Shown here one piece after another: positions 43,816 through 54,127 of a DNA stretch of 64,000 nt. A program made the position numbers and the translations under genes. Source of the stretch: Diplosphaera chodatii (Eukaryota > Chlorophyta > Trebouxiophyceae > Prasiolales > Stichococcaceae); assembly GCA_032358165.1 (NCBI GenBank), contig JAALGY010000008.1, positions 682,001 through 746,000 on the forward strand. Reading direction: 5' to 3'. Under the pieces are notes generated by a model, which worked only from the letters and a program-made list of their open reading frames with translations, was not told the DNA's origin and searched no databases. Every line of letters starts with the position of its first letter. The stretch's first letter is position 1.

Positions 43816-46775
43816 TCAAACCGGGACGTATGCCCAATCTGCTGCCTGCGGTTTGCTGCCAGTAGTATCGCTGCTGTCCAAGGAATAGTACCTGCATCCG
43901 CAGCTGGCAATGCTTGGTACGGGCCTCTCTCTGCATGCGAGCCTGACGACAGCAGCGTGACTAGGTCTGCCTGTGCACACCTGAGGAACCAATCGGCAAA
44001 GCGCTGCATGCCCTGGTCCAGCAGCATCTGCGGAGCGTACCCCAGCTCCTGCCATGATACAGTAGCACATCCTCAGTGGAAGCGATTGCAAAAGCGGTTG
44101 ATACAATGCATTCGGGTCAAGGTTGTGGGAACGACGGCACCTTGCACAGCCAAAGAGCTACACGGTGCGGATCAGGGTGTGGGCGCGCACCTTACGGGCG
44201 GCGGAGATGTCTGCAAAGGTCGCCAGCACGTCACCAGTGGGTGGCACTGGGATGTACTTCCGGACGGCGCGCCGCCCCAGGTGCTTTTCCAACAATGCAA
44301 CCATTTCTGACACCGTGTGCGGGTGTGTGTTGCCCAGGTTGTACACCTGCACGCAGGCAACACAATGCAGTAAGTAACACTGCACAATCAGCACATGCAC
44401 AGAGTATGAAGGGCTCAGAACACAGTACCAGCGCACGGGTGAGACTACGGATACAGCAGAGCACCACTGCACAGCAGCAGGGCTGCTGGCACCTTGTAGT
44501 GGGCGGCGCCCTTTTCTGAGGGCGGGATCTCAGCTAATGCCCCCATGATACCATCTACAATGTCGTCTATATATGTGAAATCGCGCTTCAGCTCGCTCTT
44601 CTCTGGCCCCTGGAGGCACCAGATGTCACCATGGGAACATGAGCCAGCATGACATGCGACATGGCAGGCAATAGCGGTCCTGCTGGCAGCCATGGTCACC
44701 AGGATGCAAAGCATGCACCATGCCGGGACAGCAGCGCACCTGGAAGATTGTGATGGGCTTGCCCTGCATGATGTTGATGGCGAACTTGTAGGCTGCCATG
44801 TCAGGGCGGCCCCAAGGGCCGTACACCGTGAAGAAGCGCAGCCCTGTCACACTCATGCTGTAGATGTTGTAGTACGAATGGCAAATCAACTCGTCCGCCT
44901 ACATAGCACATGGACTTCTTGAGCTTGTGAAACACATCAACGTCAGGGGGCGTGGCATGCCAGCTCACTCCACGCTCTGCAGCACAGGCTGGCATGGCAT
45001 GTGTCAGGTGTTTTACTACATGCATTGGTCTGTGGAAGCAACAACCCACCCGCTTTGTGGAGGCATACAGTGAGGCAGGGTTGTCTACTCTGTCCGACTC
45101 CGAGAATGGCTGCTTCTTGTTCAGACCGTACACTGAGCTGCTGCTGGCATATACCAGGCGTGGCATTGGGTCTTGAGACTGCAACGGTCAGACCAGCTTG
45201 TGACCTCATATGCATCTGTGATCTGCAGATCTGTGATGTGAAAGAGCAAGTGTCGTGCGGTGGTCATGCATTGCAAGTCTGTATGGTTGCCCACTGCACA
45301 GCAGTAGTCCGTACCCTGATGGCTTCCAGAAGGGTCACATGCCCCGCAACATTGGCGTGCACATATGAGTAGGGGTTCTTCGTTGCATACCGAACACCTG
45401 CCTGTGGAACCAACATGCTGGTGCGGTAAGCGTGACAGAGCAGCTCCACGAGATATACCAAGCCAGCATGAGAGTCAGTTGGTGCGATGGTGAAAAGATC
45501 GGAAGTAAGGAAATGTGCCTGCCACTCCTACCTGCGCCGCCAAGTGCAGCACGTCCGAAAACTCGCATACGTTGAACAGGCGCTCCAGCAGCGGCGCGTC
45601 AGTGATGTCGCCGTCGACAATGTACACGCCATTGGACGCGGCAAAGGCCTGCCGTGCCCGCTTCAGCGCCACCGGGTAGTAGTCGTTGAAGTTGTCCAGC
45701 CCCAGCACACCTGCGATAAGCATGCTTTTATTGCTTTGTGCCTGCTAATGGGCACACGATGAGAAACTCTGCCACCGGTTCGGCCTGCACAGTGCAGCAG
45801 TGTGTGTGCAGCAAGTTCAACTGGCGGATGACCTGAGCGCTTGTCACCGGAGGGCCGCACTCACCATGGCCGCGCCTCCGAATCATCAGCGCAGCATGCA
45901 CGCCGATGAAGCCGCCGGCGCCCGTCACCAGCACTGTCATCGGCGGCGCGCCATGCGTGTGGCCGGTGCCCTGGCACGAGTCGTGCGCCCGCTCCATATT
46001 CAGCGGCATGTATGCCCGCTGCAGCAAAGGACGGCGTCACATCAGCAGCCACAAACAGCTTGGTCTGCAACCCAGCGCCGAGGGGATGAATAGCAGCAGC
46101 AGGACTTGGCACCCTCCTCTACAAGTTGGCTGCTTGTCCCAGCCACGCAATGAGTCTGCGCCAGATCGGCTCCACCTTGCTGACGGGCTGGATGCCCATG
46201 CCCTGGTACCCAGGGTAACGCGCCGCTGCTTTCGCGCCCACATCATGGAGCACGGCATCCGCCACGGGCTGCTGCAGGTTGGAGAAGTCCAAGACCTCGC
46301 CTCGCACCAACCGCCACACTGGCGTCGCCAGCCTGCGGTAGGCAGAAATCAGTGAAGGCAATGTACGCACCCAAGCGGGTGTCAGGCCATGTGCAGAGCA
46401 ACAGTCACATGGACGCAGGGCTACTGATCAGCTGTGTCAGTGTGTGACGCCCTACATGCATATGATGGCGAGCGCGGCTACACTGCCAAGTGTGGCCAGC
46501 AGGCTGGGCATCTGCCATGGCGCCTGGAAGCAGCAGGACGCCAAATCAGCCAGTCCAATGAACGGAAAGCATGGCATACAATTGCCTGCCAGCAAGCAGC
46601 GAGCAGGGCTGAGCCAGCGCTCGTCGGGACGACTCACCGCCTGGCTGCGCGGCGTGGCGAGCACATTCGGCGATGGGCTGCGCATCTGTGCAGCGGCAAC
46701 CTGCACCTTCAGCCGAGCCAGACCAAGCAGGCCGCGGCTCTTCTCGTGATCAACGCCGCGCGAGCCGCTGCCCAT
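43816..46775 (-). CDS. GAE: UDP-glucuronate 4-epimerase, membrane-anchored
   Basis: The enzyme converts UDP-glucuronate to UDP-galacturonate for pectin-like and other acidic polysaccharides. Exons with kept phase: 46775-46638, 46523-46456, 46332-46176, 46018-45865, 45710-45532, 45401-45315, 45178-45050, 44898-44740, 44609-44493, 44346-44191 and 44048-43981, then a last exon, proposed as 43942-43816. This gives about 512 residues. A type II anchor (about residues 53-69, [17 protein letters not shown]) places it in the Golgi. The NAD site is TGAGGFIG (G154-G160). [17 protein letters not shown], the catalytic Y299-x3-K303 in [21 protein letters not shown] and [13 protein letters not shown] identify the GAE family rather than UDP-glucose epimerase. 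The protein is secure to FADWFLR; the final 40 residues are uncertain. Confidence 0.92.
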
Positions 46776-47418
46776 GCGATCATGGGCGCGCCTGGCTGCG
46801 TGCCCTCAGCTCAAGAGCCCCGCGTCATGGCTGGCAGCGCTGCGGGGGGAGCAAGGCTGGCACAACGCTTCCCGGCCACGTAGTGAAGGAAGAGGCAATA
46901 CTACCCTTCAAAAGACCACTTGTGAGCAGTTGCAGAGGCAAACGCGCCGGCTCTGCCCAGTGTTCTGAACCTTGGCCGGGTGAGTGGGCAGCTGGGCACT
47001 GGTGCAGCAGAGCAGTGTGAGCGACACGCTGGTACAAACGGCTTCCTGCAGGCGACAGTTTCAAGCTGACGTAATACTGTGCATACACGCACAACTGAGC
47101 ATAACATGCAGACCGTTGCTGCATTGGTCTCTGCGGCTGTCCGAGGTCGCAGCGTGCTCCTTACGTCATCCCTTCGATCGTTTCACCTGCCCGCATGCAT
47201 GGTGCGCTTCCTGAAGTCATGCCCGCATATCATACTAACATTGCATGCGCAGTAAGAGTCGTACCTCTATCAAGGGTTGCCACAATCAGTGCACAGGGCT
47301 GCCGGGATACCGAGTGACAGGGACTGCTGGGTGGACTGTGAATACAACAGCCTGCGTGTCCAGTGCCCGACCCGCTTCTGAGCCCAATAAGGCATTGTCG
47401 CGGGCAATTCACAGCACT
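46776..47418. promoter_or_regulatory. Divergent intergenic, epimerase / TPR protein
   Basis: This 643 bp region lies between two start codons pointing apart. It carries both promoters. An open frame continues upstream of the TPR start, so the real transcript start for that gene may lie near 47245. No further motif is named. Confidence 0.35.
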
Positions 47419-48903
47419 ATGCTGAGCCTGCATGCGCGTGGCGCGACGACGGCAGCAGGCGACATGTCGGCGCGGCACAGCCGATGCGCCACAGCATTCA
47501 GGGCCTGCAGGCCCCAAAACCGTAAGGATGTGTTCACTTGCATGGTACAAGGTGTGTGGCTCGGCTGGCTTGCGTGCGTGCATGCATTTACCATTTGGTG
47601 TGCGCATACAGGGCAGCGTCTCATGTGCCGGCATGCCGCGACGTGCAGCACACAGGTGTGCAACAGTCGTCTGCGTACAGCACGCTGTTGTAGCCTGGCA
47701 TGCCACCACCACGTTCTCCGTACCGCTGAGCGGCGCGTTATGCTGTCATGTCAACAGGCTGCAGAGCTGTTGTCCGAGGGGCGCGCAAAGCATGACCGGG
47801 GGGACCGCATGGGTGCAGTCATGATGTATGAGAAGGCCCTGAAGAAGGTGTGGACAGTCCCCCCTCGCGAACGTTGCTGAGGAGCTTTGGCCGTGCACAC
47901 ACTGGATGGTATCACTGTGCATGGCCTGGATTTCCTGGCAACGGCACAGCGGTGTGATGTATCTCCTCCCAGGACCCGACAGTCCAGCAGCGGCAGGAGG
48001 CGCTGTACCATTCGACGTGCGCGCATGCCTTTGCGGGCGACCTGGAGTTTGCGCAGGTCACCCTCAGAGGTGCGGAACAATTGGGCATCTGCAGTCTTGT
48101 TAACACAGCCAGCCCTTGGCTTGAGGCGTAACTGACTACCATTCTCATCAAACATGCATGAACCTAGCACAACACTCAGCGATCTGTGTGCAAAGGCAGT
48201 TGTGAGCAGGCAGTGCATCATCCTGCTGCAGATGCCATCGTAGCTGGCCTGGACTTTGAAGCAGCACTGCAGGATCCCAATATGGTGAAATTGCAGGCGT
48301 CACAGCAGGTGTGCACTGGGGTGGTGGCAGCGTGCTTGTGCTGGACCTTGGCCATGCATTTCGGGGCGCTACAGCCTGCCCTTAAAGTACAAAGCATGCA
48401 GAAGCTATCCTGTAACTCCGGTATGACGTGCAGGTCATGATCCAGCTGCGCAAGTTTGCGCAGAAGGTGCAGCGTGGGCAACAGCAGGGTGGCGATAAAG
48501 AGGCAGGGGCAGGCAGCGCCCCGCGGCCCTCCAAGTCGCCCGTTGCACAGCGCATCAGCCTCAACTCGGATGCGTCGCAGCTGCTGGGCACCGACATGAC
48601 GGGCATCGACACCTCAGTGGGCGGTGAGTGTTTCCTCCTGCTGGGTGAATTGGAACGTTTGATGCCTGCTGCAGCAACATCAGATGCAATAAGACCCTTC
48701 ACTCAAATGCATCGTGTACACCTACGATTGGCCACCCCGCCCATCTGCCATGAGGACCTCCACTTCCCTAGTTGTGTTGACCAGCTACTGCTGCACACGC
48801 AGGCGTCATCAAGCGCGTGGCTGCGCTGCTGCTGGTGTTGTCTGTACTCGGCATCGTGCTGTTCTTTGTGGGCTTCAAGTATGCTTTCCCGGAAGCACGC
48901 TGA
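47419..48903 (+). CDS. TPR-like protein with C-terminal membrane anchor
   Basis: Six exons keep phase: 47419-47521, 47681-47847, 47973-48069, 48232-48308, 48434-48623 and 48803-48903, about 244 residues. The N-terminus is Ala/Arg/Ser-rich without acidic residues at first and could be an organelle transit peptide. Then a helical-repeat region reads like one and a half to two TPR units (AAELLSEGRAKHDRGDRMGA, MYEKALKK, EALYHSTCAHAF, LDFEAALQDPNMVKL). A charged linker rich in Ser/Pro/Gly follows, and the protein ends with one hydrophobic helix (about 217-236) and FKYAFPEAR. The layout resembles plant plastid TPR proteins anchored in thylakoids, but no specific orthologue is recognised. The exact start and exon 2 acceptor are uncertain. 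Confidence 0.68.
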
Positions 48904-49212
48904 GCTGCAGCGGGATAGCAACACTCTGTAGATAATTGTCGTTGAACTGCATTTAGTCAGCCTTTCGACATTGATTGTCAGCTGCAGCAAATGGTGATAG
49001 CTGGTGTCGCGACAGTTATGCAAACATGCAAAAGACTTCACCTAGCACGCTCCATTCTGGATCTGGTGATTATCCTGCTTCACTGCTCAGTCTCGCGCCC
49101 ACGCTTGTACTGTGATCGATCCCGTGCTGCAATGGCACATCATCAATGTGTCTGTGCAGCTTGAGGGCCAACTGCACGAATTGTGCGAACATGCAACCGC
49201 TCGTGCTGGAAT
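48904..49212. other. Convergent intergenic, TPR protein / acidic unknown
   Basis: This 309 bp gap lies between two stop codons facing each other. It is AT-richer than its flanks, as expected for 3' UTRs. No TGTAA or coding segment was found. Confidence 0.35.
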
Positions 49213-49983
49213 TTACGACCCACTTTGAACATCGACATCAAGGTCGCCATCGTGTAGGCGGCACGGCTGCATGATGTGCTTGCTTGGGCCGTCCGATGTC
49301 ACCTGCGCCACCATCATTGCAGCACCTCGCACCGCAATGCTATGGGCTTGTCATCCATGCATGGCTGAAACAGAGTAGAATATGCCTTCGACATGGGACA
49401 CGTTCTCAGTCAGCAGGGGCAGTCAGCAGTGCATGTGTCATAGTTCCTGCAAGCATACCAGGGCCACCACCGGCCAGTCGCTGCCGACGGGCAGGGATTG
49501 CGCCCCCAGGACCTCGCCATCCGCTGCATTCAGCACCGCCCTGGCCCGCTGCAGCTTCTCTTCATCTGGCATTGCCAAAGCCCTGCAGCAGCATCACCCG
49601 TGCTTTCAAGTCCGTTTGCGCAGCAAGGTGAAACCCGCTGTGTCACTGGGCACTTCGCCACTGCCGTTGACCTTATGGCTGTGAGTTGCTGCATCTCATT
49701 GCATCATTCATCAGTGTGACCGACATCTGGCTCTTGCAACTGATGTTCACATGTTTGTATGAATGCTGGCCACTTACGCTGGAAGTCGTCACTGCAATTA
49801 GGGCCACAGTCGCTGGCTGCACAGCATGCACACCTGCCGCTGGCGGTCTTGAGGTTCATAAGATCGAAGTCGGAGGAGAAGGCCTGTGTGTCCCAGTCGA
49901 TATCCAGCAGCTCCTCTCCGTCACTCTTGCCGTCGTCTGCCGCCTCAGCGTCGCTGTCCTTGTCGTCCTCACGTGTGACATAC
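49213..49983 (-). CDS. Acidic protein of unknown function (5' end unresolved)
   Basis: Three 3' exons join in phase: 49983-49834, 49582-49459 and 49302-49213 (stop TAA at 49213). The first carries a strongly acidic stretch (REDDKDSDAEAADDGKSDGE) and then LLDIDWDTQAFSSDFDLMNL. The second reads MPDEEKLQRARAVLNAADGE and VGSDWPVVAL. The last encodes a polar end (DGDLDVDVQSGS). More coding sequence certainly lies upstream, probably to about 50070 or beyond, but I could not fix the junction: the natural upstream segment (QRVAGVQSLGDYRR) sits only 23 nt away. An alternative exon ending in a stop (49665-49606) lies inside the first intron. I recognise no family; acidity suggests a nuclear or RNP-associated protein. 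Confidence 0.5.
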
Positions 49984-50749
49984 CTGCATGCAGGCGGCCA
50001 CGAGACCTGCGGTAGTCCCCCAATGACTGGACTCCCGCCACACGCTGCTGCATGGTTTCTGTCCGGTGGCTGCGCTTGCCCTTGCAGTGCACTTGCAGGT
50101 GTCTGCCGAGCTGCGTGCGTGCATGAAGACCCTACGTCGATTCTGGTGGCAAGGCAGTGGACAGTATCTCAGGAAGAGCATTGAGAGGTGTCAGCACATG
50201 TGTATGCATGCGTGTGCGCACTTGTGTGCCTTGGCTGGAGGTGCGCCTCGGGGTGCCCTGTCGCCTTGAGACAACAGCCCTGCCGGGTCGTCCTCTGGAA
50301 GTCGCTCGCACCGCCTGATCCGCCTCCTCAGACCTTCGAACATCGCTGGCCGTTGCACCCCGAGTGTGTGAATGGCCTCATGCACACTCGTCCCCTCGTG
50401 TCACTTGGGCACCAGACCAGGCAATCGTCTGCAAACGTGGGTGAAAAGCTGCACTTGAGCTGCTCCAACACTGCGGCCCTGCGCTCCCTGCAGGTCGCCT
50501 TTGAGCAGCGGCGGATTCTGCGGCGGCAGGATTCTCATTCAGCACTTCCAACAGCCCACCTGCTTCCAATCGGCTTGACACCTGGCTGGAAGCTGGGCCG
50601 GAGCGTTTCACTGGCCCCAAACAACGTGGCTAGCATTCGCAACCTATACCTCGCGCCTGCAAGCCACAACTTGTACAGTCAAGAATTGATTGCTTGAGAC
50701 GTTCGACGCGCGGCTATCAAACCCCGATCCGTGCTCCGCACGCCCAAAA
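49984..50749. other. 5' part of acidic gene and promoter of plastid protein gene
   Basis: This stretch should contain the remaining 5' exons of the acidic minus-strand gene, with coding-like segments near 50015-50070 and perhaps 50440-50560. It also contains the promoter of the plus-strand gene starting at 50750. A long plus-strand open frame (50188-50697) crosses it, but it has no recognisable features and I regard it as chance. Confidence 0.3.
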
Positions 50750-51061
50750 ATGTCGGCACTCTCCGCTGTCCTCAGCACCAAGGCGCCCGCGGGCCTGGTG
50801 GCTCCGTCTCGCCCCATCTCCCGTAAGCCGGCACGTTTCGTGGTGACCGCGGCGGGTGGCAGCCGTCAGGACAAGAAGGCAGAGTACGTCAAAAAGCAGG
50901 ACGAGAAGGAGGCAAAGAACCCGGGTGGCTCAGCCGGCGGTGGACAGACGCGTGACAAGAAGCCCGCAACCGGCGCATATGGCGCAACCAACAACGAGAC
51001 CAACTCCGATGACGGGCAGGCCCAGAAGTCAGACCACCAGCAGGACGCCCTCTCCGGTTAG
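50750..51061 (+). CDS. Small hydrophilic plastid-targeted protein, single exon
   Basis: This 103-residue frame is the only intronless gene in the window. The first 35 residues (MSALSAVLSTKAPAGLVAPS, then Arg/Lys with FVVTAAG) have the composition and ending of a chloroplast transit peptide. The predicted mature part is about 68 residues, highly charged and Gln/Lys/Asp/Gly-rich, with KKAEYVKKQDEKEAKNPGG and a Thr/Asn-rich end, and no hydrophobic core. It is likely disordered and resembles LEA or stress-associated plastid proteins in composition only. The frame is open 60 nt upstream to another ATG at 50690, but the Met at 50750 gives the better targeting sequence. No family is recognised. Confidence 0.65.
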   Translation: MSALSAVLSTKAPAGLVAPSRPISRKPARFVVTAAGGSRQDKKAEYVKKQDEKEAKNPGGSAGGGQTRDKKPATGAYGATNNETNSDDGQAQKSDHQQDALSG

Positions 51062-51350
51062 ATTGAGTGGAAAGCAATGAGACTGCCGCAGAGCGGCTTG
51101 CGCACTCCAATCTGAGGAGCATCTTTCAGATACATTCATTTTTGGTGTGAGAGGGTCCTGTGCATAGGTCCCAGATCTGTGGCATTGGTGCTGATGCACA
51201 GTTGATCTTGAGCTGTCTGCATGCGCTCATCGAATCTGTCAATCTGTTGCATTTTATGCAAGACATCCTTGCAAACATATCAAGGCAGATCTGCGGTGGA
51301 ACGACACCCTGCGACCAAGCCCCGGTTGCCAAGACCCCCCCTGCCGAATG

Positions 51351-53524
51351 TCAATCCGAGCTGTAGTCCTCCTCTGGCAGCAGTGTGAATTGCACCACAC
51401 CCTTCCTCTCCAGCAAACCCTACGTGCCCACAGCATGGCATTGACAGGTGTAGATGGTGTAAGCCTGCTTCCCTGTTTTCTTGAAATCACATGGGTGCAC
51501 CTGTACCCATGCCCTCAGCCCGTGATGCCACAAGCTGATGATCACCTGAGTGGTGCCCGGCGTCGGACCCCGATGCATGGCGTCGCCAGCGGCATGCACA
51601 GTGATCATGTGCATCACCTTCATCAGGCCTTGTGAATCGATCATGACCTGTGAACCAGACGCAACATCCTTTGTTAGCGCAGGGCGGCGATACCTGCACT
51701 TCAACTGCGCTTTCAGGCGCAATGCCCAAACCATCGGCATCGCCTGGACAGCGACACGTTAGTCACATCCTCCTGTGCACCAGCCCACCTTAGTGGACAC
51801 ACTGGAGCCGTCCTTCGCGGCAGCTGGGATGTTGGAGAATGCAGCGCGCAGGTGCTTGTGCTTGTAGTAGCAGCTGACCTCGCCGCCTGCGCACGCAAAG
51901 CCGTGCGGGTCGTCCCCGTCGCCCAGCGGGAAGTCCACCTGGGGCACAGAGCACCACACTCTAGTCGGAACACAAGACGACCATTGCAGCGCTGCTGCTG
52001 AGGACTTGCAACTCCATGCCTGATCAGGGGGGACACCTTGCGTTGAGCCTCTGACCAAGTTGCAGCGGCTGGCGGCTACAGCAGAGACTCGTTCAGGGGT
52101 CCTGCATGCGCCCGTGCAGGGGGAAAATACCTCCAGGGCCCCAGATCCGGAGGCGCGCATGACCACGGCACGCGGGTGCCCTCGAATGTGCAGGTGCACG
52201 TTGCCGCGTGCGCTCTGGTGCCCCCCCGCCGCCGCCCACTCCAGGTCATCCACCGCCTCCTTCAGCAGCGCCCCTGCATGTGCCTCATCCTGGGGTTGTG
52301 CTCGGGGCACAGAGTCGAAGCAGCAGGCTTGGCCCCTGGGGCGCCTGCAGTGTCAGCAGGCATGTGCTGCCTCTCCGGTCCTGCAGCCACCCTGGCTGTC
52401 TTCCAAATGGGCTGATGGCTGCATGCACTTGCGACAAATTGGCAGGGCCTGCATGGTGCGCATGAGGCAGCAGTTGCCATCAGCTGGAGACCAGTGACAG
52501 CGCACCGGACATGATGAAGAAGGAGGCGGGCTCCTGCCAGAAGTCCAGCAGATCGCCTGGGATCTGCATCTCCACCGTCGCAATGCGCGCATACGTGCAC
52601 ACCGTGCTGTCAGCATCCTCCATCATCCTGCAGTGTACAAGGGTGCAATCTGGAACATGGCATCACGCTTACTGAAATGTGCATGTACATGTTCACTCTC
52701 AGGTGCAAGTGCTGTGTCTGCGCCGGTGCAGCCAGCTTGTTCATCGGGCATCAACCAACTAGCATGATGAACATGAGCGGCTGAAGGGTTCTCACTCCAA
52801 CACGAGCTCCTGGTTTGGCCCCGGGTATCGCATCTCCAGCTCCATCCCTGGGGCCGATGCAAACACCTGCATGCGCAGCATGGACACAATAGTCAAATCC
52901 GTGCAATGGCCACAGCATGCGTCCTTCCAGGCAAATGAGCGAGCTCATCAGCAACAGTCGTTAGATGGTGAGTCGAGGTAGTATCTGGCACAGATATCAC
53001 CTGCAGCGTGTCCAGCAGCAGGCTGAACTGCACGCCAAAGATCTGACGCCCCCCGGGACAGTGCACCGCTGTGAACAGCTGCGCGGAGTAACAGCAGAGG
53101 TTACAACAGGCAGTCATCAGCTCAAAAGGTGAGCTATGGTGGACTCCACGGCGCATTGGCAAGCCTGGCATCAGCCGACTGGCCCGAGCGGCCGCAACCC
53201 CCGCACATCTGGCCGCATGAAGACGGACGACTGCAGAGTCTTGGACTCGTCCTCGAGCCGCACTGACAGTCCATCCTCGGGGCCAATAAGCAGCACGCAA
53301 TCCTGCACATGCGGCGGGGGACGGCCTCAGTGCAAGGCAAGCGGCCTATGCATTAAGAACAGCACTCATGCCAACGGAGCTCCACGCCCTCATACTGACA
53401 GCTGAGCAGCGTTAACATGTACCTGCTTCGTGTTAGCGGGCTTGATGGAGTGCAGCACGCTGACAAGACTGCGTGCGCTTGCGACCCGCAAACAGGCTTG
53501 CTGCTCTCCAGAGTCGCCTGGCAT
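51351..53524 (-). CDS. RAD1: DNA damage checkpoint clamp subunit RAD1
   Basis: RAD1 is one of three PCNA-like subunits of the 9-1-1 clamp loaded at damaged DNA to activate ATR signalling. Nine exons keep phase: 53524-53423, 53302-53207, 53078-53001, 52866-52796, 52627-52506, 52273-52131, 51938-51789, 51647-51546 and 51419-51351, 310 residues against about 280 in animals. Family features include DCVLLIGPEDGLSVRLEDES, SSVFMRPD, FGVQFSLLLDTLQVF, the helix-strand ATVEMQIPGDLLDFWQE, LKEAVDDLEWA, YYKHKHLRAAF and the closing MIDSQGLMKVMHMI and PEEDYSSD. The two clamp domains are both present. The start at 53524 gives an 18-residue extension before the first strand (SLVSVLHSIKPANTKQ). Nuclear location is expected. 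Confidence 0.9.
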
Positions 53525-54127
53525 TGATCACTGCCATTGGCAGGGAGTTGCTACTGGGCGTTGAACCCAATCGTAATCGTCACGATGGCGCTCGCCGTCA
53601 GGTGGGGACGTCAGACCTGCATGTGCCGCGCTGCCTGGAAACAATGTTACTGATGCGATTCTGTGTCACGATTTGTGCCTGCGCCTGTGGCACTGCATAA
53701 CGATAGGCTCAGAGGCTGACATGCAACTGGTTATACATGATTCAAGCTGTTTACACAAGCCAATCACAAAGGTCACCAGCTGATGCATGTAGCGCGCTGC
53801 GCACGCTGTGCTGTGCACGCTGTGGCTAGCAGATTGGTTGTGCTCTTGTGCAAACCTGTGTTATCGGCTGCCTATTACTGGATCTGATCCATCCACGTTT
53901 GCAAAGCAACACGACCTATGAATCCTCAACAGTGAACGTTCGTCATGATGCGCAGCATCAAGGGCTGCTGTCTGAACCGTGCCAAGTGCTGCGCTGCGCG
54001 TCCAAGCATGCCCATCCAGCTTGACAAGCGTTTCTCGCTGAGCTACGGCCGCAAACCAGTCAAAACCTCCGGCAGAGAAACATTTGTTCACAATTTGTAT
54101 ACATGCTGTGTCAGTTCTTCAGTGACG
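53525..54127. other. Intergenic, F-box/LRR 3' side to RAD1 5' side
   Basis: This 603 bp gap separates two minus-strand genes and holds the RAD1 promoter and the 3' UTR of the F-box gene. The bases 53700-53900 are AT-richer and may be core promoter. No coding signal was found. Confidence 0.4.

Noticed and set aside
50188..50697. 169-codon plus-strand open frame
   Set aside because: Rich in Cys, Trp and His without any domain; it lies where exons of the opposite-strand gene and a promoter are expected.
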